From: Plumapathes pennacea
Taxonomy: Eukaryota > Cnidaria > Anthozoa > Antipatharia > Myriopathidae
Direction of reading: 5' to 3'
Length of the DNA: 64,000 nt
NCBI GenBank assembly: GCA_964036295.1
Contig: OZ038472.1
Span: 7,090,001-7,154,000 of the forward strand
In this document: piece by piece, positions 1-11,791 of the stretch
How positions within the stretch are numbered: the first letter of the stretch is position 1
How the letters are laid out: the number at the start of each line of letters is the position of its first letter
The notes under the pieces: model-generated
Databases searched by the model: none
Seen by the model: the letters and a program-made list of their open reading frames with translations, nothing else
What the model was told of the DNA's origin: nothing
Made by a program: the position numbers and the translations under genes

Positions 1-480
1 CCAAACGAAAATCAGATTTTTCTGATGCTTAACTGTATCAGATGCAAAATAGGTTTTTTAAAGTTCTACACCGTCATTAACAATTCAGCATAACCGGAGT
101 ATCAAGTGACTGTCGCCTTGGCTCTAGTTTCTTGTCATTTATAACCTTCCAAAGAAATTTAGTTTGTGTACCGCAGCCGGCGTGTGCGTTTGTGGTTTAG
201 TGTAGTCCAATAAAGAGGCAAAGAGCCATCAGACAAGTAACACCAACTGGACTCGTGTCTTCAAAATCGCGAGAAGCCACATAATTACAAACGCCATCAC
301 AAATCACGTGATTGCCAACAACTAATCACCGTGGCTGATTCTCGACCCGCATAAAACAAAAAAATGCTTAGGGTAAAGTTTGATTCTTGCCTTTCAAAGC
401 TTGAGTAAATTGCGCCCATCTAAATAGAAAAGTTATTGGGCATATGTACATAGGAAAATAATACTATTTTTGTCCCACTG
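1..480. other. Left-edge stretch without recognised gene
   Basis: I see no supported coding sequence here. An AATAAA-type signal lies near 209, and 305-355 carries a degenerate match to the TCACGTGAT / CTGATTC core of dispersed repeat R3. The real start of the transposase-like gene that follows may lie in or before this stretch. Confidence 0.4.
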
Positions 481-3480
481 TAGTCTCATCAAGACGACGA
501 AATAGATAAAGAGAAGCACAGCATTTCAAAGCACTTGGAGGAAAGCCTCTGTGAGCCTCAGGAAAGTTCCGAATCAGAGGAGAGTGACCATGACGAGAAG
601 AATAAAGAGAGCATGGAAAGCTTGAACCAGTTTCTAAGGATGCGCGATGTGAGTCCAGTTTGGCATACCTTGACAGTACCTTGGGATACTGCTAAAGATA
701 GAGCACAAAGAGTACACTTGAGAAAGGTAGGCCAAGCTGCCAGAGCTGTCATGGAAGTGATATCGCCCCTAATGATTCACAGCGGTTGTGGAATTCGCTT
801 TGTGCACATGAAACTGCAAAGGCCTCGCCATGCTTACCCCAGGTGAAAAGTCCAGAAAGCAATATGAAGGATGAACTTCTCGAAGCACTGGCTGAGAGTT
901 ACCATAATGCTACGAATTGGAGCACACGTAGACAGATATTGTCTATTCTGTCTGACAAACTTTCTTTCAAGCAGTTGCAGCAGCTAATTCCAGATCTCAT
1001 GAAGTATCGCTTTGGTATAGCCCGCCACCAGAGCACTCTATGGCAGAGGTACTCGATGTTTGTGCTGCTTCAGTGCGCACATCTATTCAAGGCGTTGACA
1101 ACTTCAATGCCCAGGGAAGCAAGGCGTTCGATGATTTCGTAGACGTTGTCGAAAAGCTGGCTGATCACGGGACAACACAACACTGGAGGAAACAGTAGAA
1201 AACGCGTCTAAGAGCCTCAAAATAGTACCTTAAAGGTGATTATAAGGTATGTCTTTTTATGTCCGGATTTTATCCTTACCATTTCTTTTCCCCAGGAGTG
1301 ATCAACTTCATTTTTCTCAATTCCTCTCTTACAAACGAATTTGCTACTTGATAATTTGCAACACTTTCTTCTTGTACGCAACATTTTCTTCTTGTATGAT
1401 TCGGAGAATCTGTATTTTGAGCTCTGCAGTGAAAGGGAGAACGCTTGACGGGGGTTTTCATTGGTAATCTAGATTTAAAAAGTGCCGCTACAACTAACAA
1501 TTAGTCTAAGCACAACGCTTTTGTTTTCAGGTGCACTGTTCAGAAAGTTCACCAGTAGCTGATCACTGTCGCCAGTATTCTCTGAGCGACCCTAAAGATT
1601 GGCACTTCCAAGCTACCTGCGATCACAGTCATGACGTCATCTGCATGAGCTGCCTTGAGCTGAGTAAAACTATCAGCGACATAGAAAGTGAATGTCTAAA
1701 CTCCACCGCTGGAAACGAAGATGACTGCGAGGATCTTGCATACGCTGTTAGTGAAACCAAAACAGCTATCAACGCTTGGAAAGCTCGTCAGCTGAGATCT
1801 GTTCATCAAGATGAAGCACGAATTTCGGTTTTGGAAAAGCTGGACGAAACTACGGTGTTGATAGTCCAGGACTAGGCCATGAAGTTTCTGCCACGCAGGT
1901 TTCGTGAAGGCCAGTGTGATTGGTTTGCAAAACGCGGACTGCCATGGCACGTCAGTGTGGCGATAAGAAGACCCGGATCAGGGGGAAGAACTGGAATCCC
2001 TGACGCTAGTCCATGTCTTCCAAAAGTGTGTGCAGGACAGTGCAACTGTTTCATCGATAATGAAGAACGTTGTTTCGACCCTGAAGAAAGAGATCCCTGG
2101 CCTGAAGAAAGTGTTCTACAAACAGGATAACGCAGGGTGCTATCACTGTGGAACCGTTATTCTGGCTGCTAAAGCCATAGGTGAGGATACTGGGGTGTCA
2201 ATCGAACGGATTGACATCTCCGAGTCACAAGCGGGAAAGGGAGCATGCGACCACCAAGCAGCTACAATCAAGACTCATATGCGAGTGCACTTGAATGAGG
2301 GTCATGATATTGAAACGGCCAGAGAGATGGAAGAGGCTATGGAGTCCTCTGGAGGAATTCTGGGTGTCAGAGCGACCGTAGCTTCCTTTGAACCCAACAA
2401 AACCTGCAGCGTGAAGTTCGAAGGCATTAGCTCCCTCTACAATTTTCACTTAAAACCCATGGGGGTCCATACTTGGCGAGCGCACAACATAGAGCCAGGC
2501 AAATTTATTCAGTAGAGCAAATTCGGCCCTTTGGACGGTCCATCAGAGCTTAGCATCGTCGAAGTGGCTGTGCAGGAGAGCAGGTCTTTTCGACGCATCA
2601 AGCAGAAGAAACCAGCTGCGACAGTCCGCAAGAACACGGGGCAGGCGAGAGTAAGGATGATTCTTCAGTCCAGTTAGAAGAAGTGATTCAAGATGGCATC
2701 TTTTCCTGTCCAGAGGAGGGCTGTGTAAAATCATATCAACGGTTTTCATCTCTCCAGGCTCACCTTGATGTGGGGAGACACAAACGAGCCCCAGAGAAAG
2801 AATGCTTTTATGACAAAGTCAGAGTTGCTTATGCCGCAAAAGTCAGTGAAGGCCTCAGCAAGGTTCCGGGGCTCGACAACACGGTGCAAAGTGTGGCTAC
2901 CGAAGATGCTACTTCCCGTGCTGTGCCTCCTATGGGCTGGGCCCTAAAGGTAAATCGACCACCCGTAAGGTTCCATCAAAACCAAAAGGAGTACTTCAGA
3001 CGGCGGTTTGAGCTAGGCGAGCAAACAGGGCTTAAAGCTGATCCAATCGATGTTTCAAGAGACATGAGATCATCAATGGATGAAACTGGAAGACGACGGT
3101 TTGTCAGAGAGGAACTGCTTCGATCACCGCAAATTGCAGGATACTTCTCTCGCCTGGCGGCTGGAAAACGTCTAGAAGCTGGTGTGACACAGCCCGATGA
3201 AGAAGACAAGACAGAATCTGCACAAGTAGAGTCCAGCTTCAGTAAGATAGTGGACGAAGTAACGCAGCAAGTGAGTCTTCGACACCCAATCGTGTACGAC
3301 ACGTACAATATTTGTGACATGGTGGCGAAAGGAAAGTTGAAGATATTGCTAATTTGACTTCTGAAAAGTATTTGTATTTCTTTAGACGTGAACATTGCCG
3401 TCATCACCAAACATCGCAAAAAGCCATACATTGAGAGGATCACCCTTTTGGTCGAATCCTGCTGTTGTGGCCGAGACTGA
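481..3480 (+). pseudogene. Transposase-like multidomain gene, copy 1 (broken)
   Basis: This is homologous along its length to the gene at 15.7-19.4 kb. Recognisable blocks in order are: a helical region (about 870-1140), a Cys/His cluster with ADHCRQYSLSDP and CDHSHDVICMSC (about 1555-1660), an RNase H-like core with AMKFL (1879), NAGCYH (about 2130) and GKGACD (about 2235), a C2H2 finger C-x4-C-x12-H-x5-H (about 2710-2790), and a C-terminal block. It is broken by a TAG at 1873-1875, a TAG near 2513, and frameshifts near 760-785 and about 2000. A plausible intron runs from GTATGT near 1247 to the TTTTCAG before 1531. Compared with copy 2, the first core stop replaces a Trp codon (TGG to TAG). 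The family looks like a DNA-transposon protein from copy 2's context. I cannot name the superfamily from sequence alone, and I find no inverted repeats around this copy. Confidence 0.7.
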
Positions 3481-4140
3481 AATAGTGCTGAGTTAACGGA
3501 AACTGAGAAGGATGAAAGGAACTAGCAAACAAAAGATCAAAGTTTAAGTATCCTCAGAAACGCCAAGAGTTAATAGCCTGCTATAACAAATCAACATTAA
3601 CACTTATGTAAGAGTCAAATCCTCCCTCCAAACTTGAGCTGATTTTCCCATCTATTCTTTCGCGTTGCCCTAGTGCACTTGCTGATCACGACGTACTGAA
3701 ACCTTTCATTGGTACCGATAACGTTCGTTAGTGTTCATTTTCCTCCGAATGGGGTCTGCTTTCCACTATTTATAAGCAGCATTCCTTCAATAAAAGAGCT
3801 TTTTTGCTTTTTTGTTGTTATCAATTTTTGTTTTAATAGTTAGTTTTTTTGTTGTTGTTTTGTTTTGTTTTTGTTTTTGTATCTGTGGAGCCCAACCGGA
3901 GCAGCATCGTAATTTCTGTCCACACAGTAAGGCATTTGACCAAAAGATAAATAAAAAGTCAAATATGCCCGGGGAGGATGATCACAGTTGGAATTGACTT
4001 TATACACAATAGTGACATAAGATCGGCCAAATATATTTTTATGTTGTTACATGTGTAACAAAGCGCCCACACGCGATGCGTTGGAAACTTTTCATCGGTG
4101 TTTTGACAGGGGTTTCTTGTCGAAATGTAAAGTTCGATTT
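3481..4140. other. 3' flank with polyadenylation signal and TTTTG-rich run
   Basis: No gene is seen. An AATAAA hexamer at 3789-3794 could end a transcript of the broken gene upstream. It is followed by a simple T/G-rich stretch (about 3820-3882, repeated TTTTGTT units). Confidence 0.4.
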
Positions 4141-4145
4141 GTGCA

Positions 4146-4258
4146 CCTGGTTTTCACGAGCGACGCAACTGCAAGCGCAACACAAGGATCAAAATATGTT
4201 CTGGTCCTTGTGCTTGCGCTAGCGTTTGTGCTTGGGCTCCGTGACTTGTTTACATTTG
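4146..4258. mobile_element. Small foldback MITE
   Basis: Two arms, about 4146-4190 and 4200-4258, are built from AAGCGCAA / TTGCGCTT-type units (CTGCAAGCGCAACACAAG on one side, CTTGTGCTTGCGCTAGC on the other) and pair imperfectly in inverted orientation. The outer ends resemble the foldback element at 23.1-23.3 kb. There is no coding capacity. Confidence 0.45.
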
Positions 4259-4264
4259 ACAATT

Positions 4265-5250
4265 AGCATACTAATGTGTTCTTTTGGGAATGCGTCCGAC
4301 TGCGAGCAATTGTGTTTCGCAGCAAGGGGATAAAACTTAACTGCCTTAATTGGTGGAAGTGTATTTTCAAAGGCGACATGTTGACAAAGGTAAAAAAGAT
4401 TCGAGCTACAAATTTTAAAAGTTTGGAATGCATCAAGCGCATGTCGTGACACATAACGACGCGTGACTAATAAACCAAATACACGGCACGTATTCCTAAG
4501 CAGCAGTATATTTGTGTGGAAATGAATCAGCCATATCTGTAAAAGATGTTTAGTGCCTTGGAAACTGAAAAATAGTGTATTTTAAATTGCTCTTTTGTTT
4601 CCAGCCTCAGTTTCGAGGATTGCGTGCGTTCCGAAAATTAAGTTAAATTTGATTACATTTCACTCGGCGTACATACAAGAACCCAAGAAAATAGATTCAT
4701 ACAAACTCATCTCAATGTTTTAACTATGTTCTGTCTAAATCTAAAGGATTTTGTCCGTTACCACAGGGTGTTTTTTCTCTCCTGATATTATGCACTAATT
4801 TGATAGTCTCAAGATGACGGACAGTGGGGCAACGCTATGACTCGTAGCGCTGTTGAAAATAATGCCAGGGGCGACTATTGATGCTGAATTATTAGAAGGT
4901 TAGTTATGAATATAATTACCTAAAAAAGACCTCTAAATACAGTAAATTTTACTGTAGCACGATTTTAATATTGGCAATTTTTGGTCACCAGGAGGCTCAA
5001 AACGATCGAAAAGGATTTTGATGCGTTGCTGGCTGAAAAACGATTTCATAGACAAACTAACCTTAGCATGTTTTGTTTGAGTGTATACCCTACTAGTATA
5101 CAACATATGGGCCGAAGTGAATTTTGGGCCGTTGCCGCGAAATTTCGATTCTGACTCGATTTTTACTGACATTTACTCTTAAGCCCGAATGGTGCCTTGA
5201 GAAATCTTTGAATTTAGACAAAAATCCTTGAAATGTTCAGGAATTTCTAA
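4265..5250. other. Unassigned intergenic stretch
   Basis: AT-rich sequence with only short chance ORFs on both strands. I recognise no gene, RNA or terminal repeat. Confidence 0.4.
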
Positions 5251-5254
5251 ATAA

Positions 5255-7260
5255 AAATAACAAGACTGGTTTGCCAGTGAGCTCGTGGCGTGAGTTGAGT
5301 CGAGACCAGGATAAACTAAAATTAAAAGTAAGGACAAGAGCGAGACTCCCAAGAGAGACTTTCAGTCCCCAGGGGAGGGGGTACTCATCATAATTTTGCG
5401 TGGGTGTGCCGCTCGGTCCTGAAAACCCTTAAAGAGCCTGTCTCAACCGTGATCCTTCGCGCGCGTATATTATTGTTTACATTTGGTGTGTGACGTCAAC
5501 ACTCTTTGTACAGCTTCATTGCACTGAAAGCGGACGATTTCCCTGAAGAAAGTAATGGCAATCGTCGTTTTATCTGTGGTCAATCGTCGAGTCTGAAGCA
5601 TTGCACAGCGAAGACACTGTATTTCCTGCAACTAACTGCGCTTGTGGTCTAGACATTTTCACACGCGCGATTATGAATATTTGATTAGCGCATTTCAAAT
5701 GGCAATTTTATGTCTAAACACGTGAAAACAGCTTTCAAAATGACATTTAAAACCTCGGTTAATTTGAAAGATATATCTTGAGCCACTGGACCTGAATTTC
5801 AGGTAATTTTTCTGCGTTGACTTTGACTGAGCTGAGCCGAAAAGATGTGCCTTTGATTCTGAATGTCTAATAAGCGCATTTCCAACCGAAATTCTATATC
5901 GAAGCTAGATCGGACGACAAAAACTACTTTGGAAATCACATCCATAACCTCGGTTGATTTGCAAGATGAATTTCCATTTCTGAACATTACTGGAGGCTCA
6001 TCCGAATGATTTTCCTGTGTATCTCTGTCAGTCTTGTGTCCTGTCGGTAAATGACATAATTTTTGCGTTGAGGCGGTTCTTCTGGCAGACGTATTTCGAG
6101 GTTCATCACAAACAGCGAAAACAACCACGGAAATAATGAAAATAACTAGAAGCACTTATATTTCCACACGCTGAGTCAAGAAACTAGACACAAATCCACT
6201 CTGACTTTTGAAGGCCGCGATATATGTATTAAGCATGCAGTCAACAGCAGCACCTGGTCGCTAGCTTCAACATCCGAGATGGCCCTTAATTGATGGAATA
6301 AGAGTTCAGCGAACCTCCTGTGAGTTTGTTCTTTCCATCCGGTGGCTTCCTTCCTTCCCTTTGGTGTATGTTTTCGCCTCTTGGTGGCCTGCCTCTCCGC
6401 GGCTGTTTGGCCGCCGGTTGATCAGTACGGTGAACATTATACATATTGAAAAAACCTCGGTACAAAACACAAAACGAATCCAAAAAAATGGGTAGAAAGA
6501 TTATAGAACTATTTAGTTGTAAGATTAGCTTGGTTATTCATTGATCAGCTGATTGATAGAAAAGGATTCAATCGGACTGTCATCAAACACTTGAAAAACC
6601 GAATTTCCGCGAAGTCGAAAATGGCGCCAGAGCGCGCGAAGGATCATGGTTGAGACAGGTTCTTTAACCTATTTCAGACCAAAATATCTGATTTTCTATA
6701 CGCTATTTCAGACCTAACTTAAAAAAATGTACACGGCACATACCTTTAACCCCACCGGGTTTCAGTCTCACCAGAAAAAATATTATACAGCATAGAGAAC
6801 TTGGTTTTTGAGACTTTGCTCAAATAAAACCTGATTAAATTACAAATTTTCATACAACACTCATAAGATTAATGCGTGACCCTGTGCGTGACTTGCAACA
6901 TTTACTGTATTTTTGACAGTTTGACTTCGAACACTTGTTTCTAATCAGAGACCACGATTAATCCAGCCATAGCTCCGATACTTATCTGTTTTCTTTTTAC
7001 TGAATGCGTTTCTTTTATTGGGCTTACGAGTATTCGCGCTTTGTGGCAAAATATAAAATTGAAAGCGAGGAATGTAACACGAGAAAGGTTTACAATATTC
7101 TCGCGGCTTTGTTTCACAGCGTGTTCAGTCCATTTGTGACTAACAAATTCAATGCTTTGGGCTATTTCGGTGTATTTTTCATTTCTAGTATACAGTTACC
7201 ATTGCAAAACATAGGCTACATGATCGAATTGAAGAAACATTTCAACAGGCACTCTATTTA
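5255..7260 (+). repeat. Dispersed repeat R1, copy a (split by a MITE)
   Basis: R1 begins with ACAAGACTGGTTTGCCAGTG near 5260 and continues after the MITE from 6664. Other copies are at about 21193-21490 (+), 31555-31900 (+), 46060-46712 (-), 52110-52745 (-) and 55290-55640 (-). Shared landmarks include TGAGCTCGTGG, CGAGACTCCCAAGAG, TCACCAGAAAAAATATTATAC, AATGCGTGAC and TTTGACAGTTTGACTTCGAA. An 85-codon ORF at 7004-7261 resembles one in the copy at 52.1-52.4 kb, but most of R1 is not open. Confidence 0.7.
5433..6663. mobile_element. 1.23-kb nonautonomous TTAA transposon (MITE)
   Basis: The element is bounded by TTAA at 5429-5432 and 6664-6667. Its 32-bp terminal inverted repeats (5433-5464 and 6632-6663; AGAGCCTGTCTCAACC...) differ at two positions. 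It sits inside repeat R1, and the R1 copy at 46.5 kb shows the unoccupied site. No transposase is encoded, so it must have moved in trans. TTAA target duplication is shared by the piggyBac and Kolobok superfamilies; piggyBac ends normally begin CCY, so Kolobok-like is the better guess. The start resembles that of the 14.6-20.7 kb element (GAGGCAGTCTC). Confidence 0.88.
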
Positions 7261-7453
7261 AAGTCATTTGAATATTCATATTCTGTCGGAATCCTACAAG
7301 TTATGAAATAACGCACGTTAAATACCGCCCGTTAAGTTCTCCCGGGAGCATCCCACTCTTCTATTGGTTGAGGGGTCCTCAAATAAGTATTCTGAAATCT
7401 GGAAAGCATCTTTTGCAAGTTACCGCTGAGGACGTACAACCGTGAGTTTCTCC

Positions 7454-7570
7454 ATGGCCGAATTGCCACCCGAAGAGGCCCAAGTCCCCGTACCTCCTGT
7501 TCCGCGGGAGGTATACGACGCTATACAAGTCCAAGCACCACAACCACCCGTTGAACCAGTTGAGGTGAAG
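7454..7570 (+). CDS. DIRS gag N-terminal exon (probable)
   Basis: An ATG at 7454 opens a Pro/Val/Glu-rich segment (PPEEAQVPVPPVPREVYDAI). Such segments precede the zinc-knuckle part of gag in DIRS elements. A donor-like GAG|GTGAAG near 7565-7570 would let it splice to the gag segment near 8566, removing the minisatellite. The splice is inferred. The alternative is that the ORF simply reads on to 8011 into repeat sequence. Confidence 0.45.
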
Positions 7571-7799
7571 TTTTCTCCTTACCTTTTTCACCGCTTTATA
7601 AAAGCACACCCTGTGGCGGACGACCTCGTGTTGCCCGCCATTCGTCTCTTCACTTGTTTTTCGCCATGTTGCTTATTTCTTACCACCTTATCACTTTTTA
7701 TTGTGCTTTACGTCTTCAATACCCGTTCCCTTGAGTCGCTAGTCGTCCTACAGTATTTCAACGCCTGTCTTCTCATAATTAGGTTTACCTCTGTTTTAC

Positions 7800-8265
7800 C
7801 TTGTTGTCCCTACGGGTTTGGCTACGAGTGTTTTACCGCCCCGGCGGGTCATGATTGCCAGTATTTTTTGTGCCTGCGGGTTTGGTTACGAGTGCTTTCT
7901 GGTGCCTGCGGGCTTGCTAACGAGAGATTTTTACCGCCTGGGTCGTGTTTGCCAGTATTTTACTGTTCCTGCGGTTTTGGTTACGAGCATTTATCGTGCT
8001 TGCGAGCTTGATCACGAGTGTTTTTTCTTGTGCCTGCGGGCTTGATTATGAGTGTTCCCAGTATTTTCCGTGCCTGCGGGTTTGGTTACGAGTGTTTTCG
8101 GGTGCCTGCGGGCTTGCTTATGAGAGATTTTTACCGCGTTTGGGCGGGTCGTGTTCGCCAATATTCTTCTGTTCCTGCGGTTTTGATTACAAGTATTTAT
8201 GGTGCTTGCGAGCTTCATCACGAATGTTTCCTTGTACCTGCGGGTGCTGCGGGTCTTAATTGTCA
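7800..8265 (+). repeat. Minisatellite (TGCCTGCGGG-TTG-TTACGAGTG units)
   Basis: Roughly a dozen degenerate units alternate TGCCTGCGGG(C/T)TTG, (G/C)TTACGAGTG, and longer TTTTTACCGCC...TGCCAGTATTTT spacers. There is also a higher-order pattern: about 7850-8010 resembles 8050-8215. Several frames stay open across it only because the unit lacks stops, so the overlapping ORFs at 7818-8269 are artefacts of the repeat. It lies between the two gag segments of the DIRS element. Confidence 0.75.
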
Positions 8266-8556
8266 GTAGGGTATGGGTTTGCTTACGACTTTGCCCGCGG
8301 ACTTGACCATGGGGCGCGTTCTCTTTCGCTTGTGCTTCTGATCGGGTGGACTTGTTTTCGCTTGTCTCATTGATTGGCTTTGTGATCGCTTTGGTGTTTG
8401 GTTTTTGACAATCATCTGAAAAAGGGCCGTATAATTTGTGCCCATGTGTTTCAGTTCAGGAGAGTATTTTCAATCCCCACACGCGGTCCATTATCACTCA
8501 CGGCAGTCTTTGTTTGTTCCCCCGTCCTTATACGTCTTGCCCTCACGTTTACAGCA

Positions 8557-9120
8557 CAATGACGATTGCAAGCCTTGCAAGGGCGTATTAAGAAACTAGA
8601 AGAGGGAAAGGAGGACACCATTGATTCAGTTTTGGATAAGCTTTCATCTCTTCTCCGAAGGAAAAATCCGCCTTTTGACAAGGACGAAGCATTTGACATC
8701 CTGATAGAGCTTAATGCAGTGGCCCGCTCATCCAACCACACAAAACTGCCTTATTATCAGACGGTCTTCCAGGCTCTCAAAGAGAAGGCTTCTACCCCGC
8801 CAGATCAATTCAGGAAGTATCTATCTGCTCTCTTGGGCGACAAGAACCACGAGCGGGTCCTGGACATCATGTCCAAAGTAGACAAGTCCGTTCGGAGAGG
8901 CAACCAGGCCCCACGCCGGCCTTGGTCCTCCGCTTCTACAAGCCAAAGCCCCAGAAGCTCCTTCAGCTCCCTGCAATGTTATTACTGCGGAAAAATGGGC
9001 CATATTCAGTTGAGGTGTTTTAAGCGTCTATCTGATCAGCAGCACAATCTAGGCCCCAAACGGTTCAAGTCGCACCGTCCGAATTCCAATTCCAAACCGT
9101 CCAATTTTGGATGTTTATAG
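8557..9120 (+). CDS. DIRS gag, zinc-knuckle segment
   Basis: The segment starts with a predicted helix (GRIKKLEEGKED), followed by a conserved helical block and a basic/Ser-rich linker. It ends with a CCHC knuckle C-Y-Y-C-G-K-M-G-H-I-Q-L-R-C (C-x2-C-x4-H-x4-C, about 8975-9018), which would bind element RNA in the particle. Frame is intact to the TAG at 9118. The true N-terminus is probably joined by splicing from upstream. Confidence 0.75.
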
Positions 9121-9485
9121 TTTAGTGATGAGTTTGGTGTTGAGCTATAGTGCTGATTCATATATTTTTTCGCTTTGTTACTACAGACATTAAAGGTAAT
9201 TTTCCTTTGATATCTACTTTTGCCTCCTTAAATCCTTTCAATCCTTTGAAGGGCCAGCATCTCACGCGGGTATGTCTTTTTTCTGGGCATGCTCGTGGGC
9301 ATTCCGATTCATCGGGCGCGGGAGTTGCTGTCTCCTGACGAGGAGTCCCTATCCACGGCGTTTTTCCAATTTCCACTTATCATTTCTCCCCGTTATGCAT
9401 ACCCTTCCAGAACCCAAGAATAAAACCCAAGTATGTTGACAGCGTCACAATTCCTAATTGGGAACTCCAACAGTCTTTTAATGTT

Positions 9486-11677
9486 TTGAAAGCCTCCGAG
9501 AAGGCATCAAGACGAGTCGAGTGGGTTTCCGTGGATGGGACTTCTCGCCAGGGCACAGTCTTTCCCGTGCCAGGATTTCACCAGGTTCTTGATGGTTCTG
9601 TAGTTCCAGATCTTTCAAGTCTCCCATTTCATAATCCTGGCGTTTTTGTAGCTGGTCAACTGCAACACCAGCACGCCTGGAATTCAATCTTAGGAGACTC
9701 CCCAGGTCACCGACGTATCTCTCGCTGGATTGCCAACAAAGTAGACGTCGAAGAGTTCATTGTTCCTTTTAAAGGAAAGTTTAGGGGGGTGCTGTACGAT
9801 TCCTCTTTTCTCCCTCCTAAGTTTCTCCCTAACCATGCAAGCTGTAAGAATTTTGCGTCCTTCATCACAAAAACCCTCCTCCAAAGGATTGAAATGGGTG
9901 CAGTCCTGGTTTGGGGTCAAGTTGGAAAGGTAGAGCCTCCCTACAGTATATTGTGCTTCCTCTCACAGTGGAGCCAACAAAGCCTCGTCTATGCCAGGAT
10001 GCCAGATTCTTAAATAACTGGATGAGGAATCAACCATTTTCCCTTGACAAGCTGTCAGATGTCACTAGATACGCATATAGAGGGTCTTTTCTGATAAAAT
10101 GTGATGATAAGTCTGGTTATGACCACATCTTGTTGAGTGACGCATCACGGAGATTTTTTGGCATGGAATGGGGAGGTTGGTGGTTGGTTAATACCACGTT
10201 GCCTTTTGGTTGGAAGGAATCCGCCTTCATATACCATTCAACGGGCCTTGCGCCGTCTAGCTTTATTCGACATCTTGGTATCCCATGTTCGCTATACATT
10301 GACGACAGGCTGAATGGTGAACTATTCTCCCGCACAGGGCCCTGGTCAGTTCCGCCCTCTAAAAGAGACTAATTTCAGTTTTAAAGCCGCCCAAGCCGCG
10401 ATCTACATCCTCTGTTACCTTTTCATTGACCTTGGATATTTTCTGGGTCTCTCCAAGTCTATACTCGTACCGTCTACCCGCATTACCTATCTTGGCCTTA
10501 TTGTTGATGCAATTCTACAAGCTTTTCTCCTTCCTGAAGAAAAGATTGCCAAATTCGCAAAGCTTCGTGAAACCATTCTGACTTCCAAGAAAACGGTTCC
10601 AGTCCAATCCCTTCAACGTTTCCAAGGGAAATGTGTCTCCTTCTATTTGGCTATTCCTGGGGAAAAGCTTTTCATCAGGAATATCGCGACCGCAATCTCC
10701 TTAGCGGGTGTGAACCAGCAAGCCTCCATATCGTCAAGCGTACGGGAAGAACTAATGCATTGGCGATTTTTGGATACTTGGAAAGATCATATCCCTTGGC
10801 GGGACGAGAAACACTTTCTCCTTTCCATGTCTACTGATTCCTCAGCATTCGCGTGGGGCGGTGTCTTTCACCTTCCAGACGGCGACCTTGAAGTTAGAGA
10901 TTATTGGAGTGCTGACGAAGCTGCTCTTCACATTTCTACAAAAGAATGTTGGCCCTGTACAAGGTTCTCCTGTCCTCACCAGCTACATTGAAGAACTGTA
11001 GAGTAGATGTTAATGTCGACAGTCAGGTACTTCTGGATACATGGATTAGAGAAGGAAGCAGAAGTCCCCAGCTAACTGCTGCGACAAAGAAAGTTTTCAG
11101 TTTGACCTCCAAGTTGTACCTACAAACTATTTTGCGCAAATTTCCCTCAGAAAGCAACGCGGCTGATCACCCATGTAGACGGCTTTCTCCCTTTGATACA
11201 ATGTTGTCACTTAAAAGTTGGAAGCGAATCCAGGAGGAGTTTGGAGGGCAGTCAGGCCATACAATTGATCTCATGACTCTGGACTCAAATGCCCAGCTGG
11301 GTTTTGATGGCACCCCTCTTGCCCATTTCACTCCTTTTCCTATGCCTCAATCCACCAGTGTCAATTTGTTTGCACAGAACCCTACAGTTTGGAGAACAAA
11401 GCAGAATCCTTACGTTTTTCCCCCACTCAACCTCATCGGACCAACCCTGAAGTTTCTTCAGTCGGCTAATATTTCCTTCACCATCGTTGTGCCAAATTTT
11501 CCTGTAAAACCCTATTGGTGGCCGATATTGCTCTCTTCCGCGTCAGAGCATTTTGTCCTATGCAAGAAGGGAGGACAAGATGTAGTTCTATCCCCACAGA
11601 AAGTTGGTAGCTTTGTCCCAGTCCCTGCCCCAGCAGAGCTATGGGCCTTCCGAGTTGGACAATGTAAGTTAAAATGA
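9486..11677 (+). pseudogene. DIRS reverse transcriptase-RNase H polyprotein
   Basis: The RT fingers start in frame 9486-9930. The palm follows in another frame (9911-10372): RFLNNWM, then KCDDKSGYDH carrying the first catalytic Asp, LPFGWKES, and the YIDD box near 10297. A third frame (10314-10991) carries the thumb and RNase H start (STDSSAFAWGG, about 10830). A fourth (10946-11677) carries the rest of RNase H (DVNVDSQVLLDTW) and the DIRS C-terminal domain (GHTIDLM, NPYVFPP, PYWWP). The frame changes are near 9930, 10335 and 10940. The last is explained by one missing A in an A-run (AAAAGAATG). Product order and motifs match DIRS/Ngaro-type RT, not Gypsy or LINE. Confidence 0.82.
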
Positions 11678-11699
11678 AAAAAAAAAAAAAAAAAAAAAA
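11677..11699 (+). repeat. Poly(A) run inside the DIRS element
   Basis: About 23 consecutive A directly after the RT-RNase H stop. Because YR coding sequence follows it, this is not the 3' end of a retroposed copy. It may be an expanded internal A-run. Confidence 0.8.
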
Positions 11700-11791
11700 C
11701 TTTGTCTGCGTCGTGATCTCTAATTCATGTCAGACTTTATTTGGTCTATCCGTAGCCGCTTCCTAGAGTTCCCAAACTGTTCCAACCTTAA

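Noticed and set aside
3900-4260. 71-codon ORF at 4051-4266 as a small gene
   Set aside because: It spans the arms of a foldback MITE and has no other support.
7818-8269. Overlapping ORFs rich in VPAGL / CACGL / CLRV
   Set aside because: All are readings of the same minisatellite in different frames; openness follows from the repeat unit lacking stops.
11677-11699. Poly(A) run as evidence of a processed retrogene end
   Set aside because: Coding sequence of the same element (zinc ribbon and recombinase) continues directly after it.
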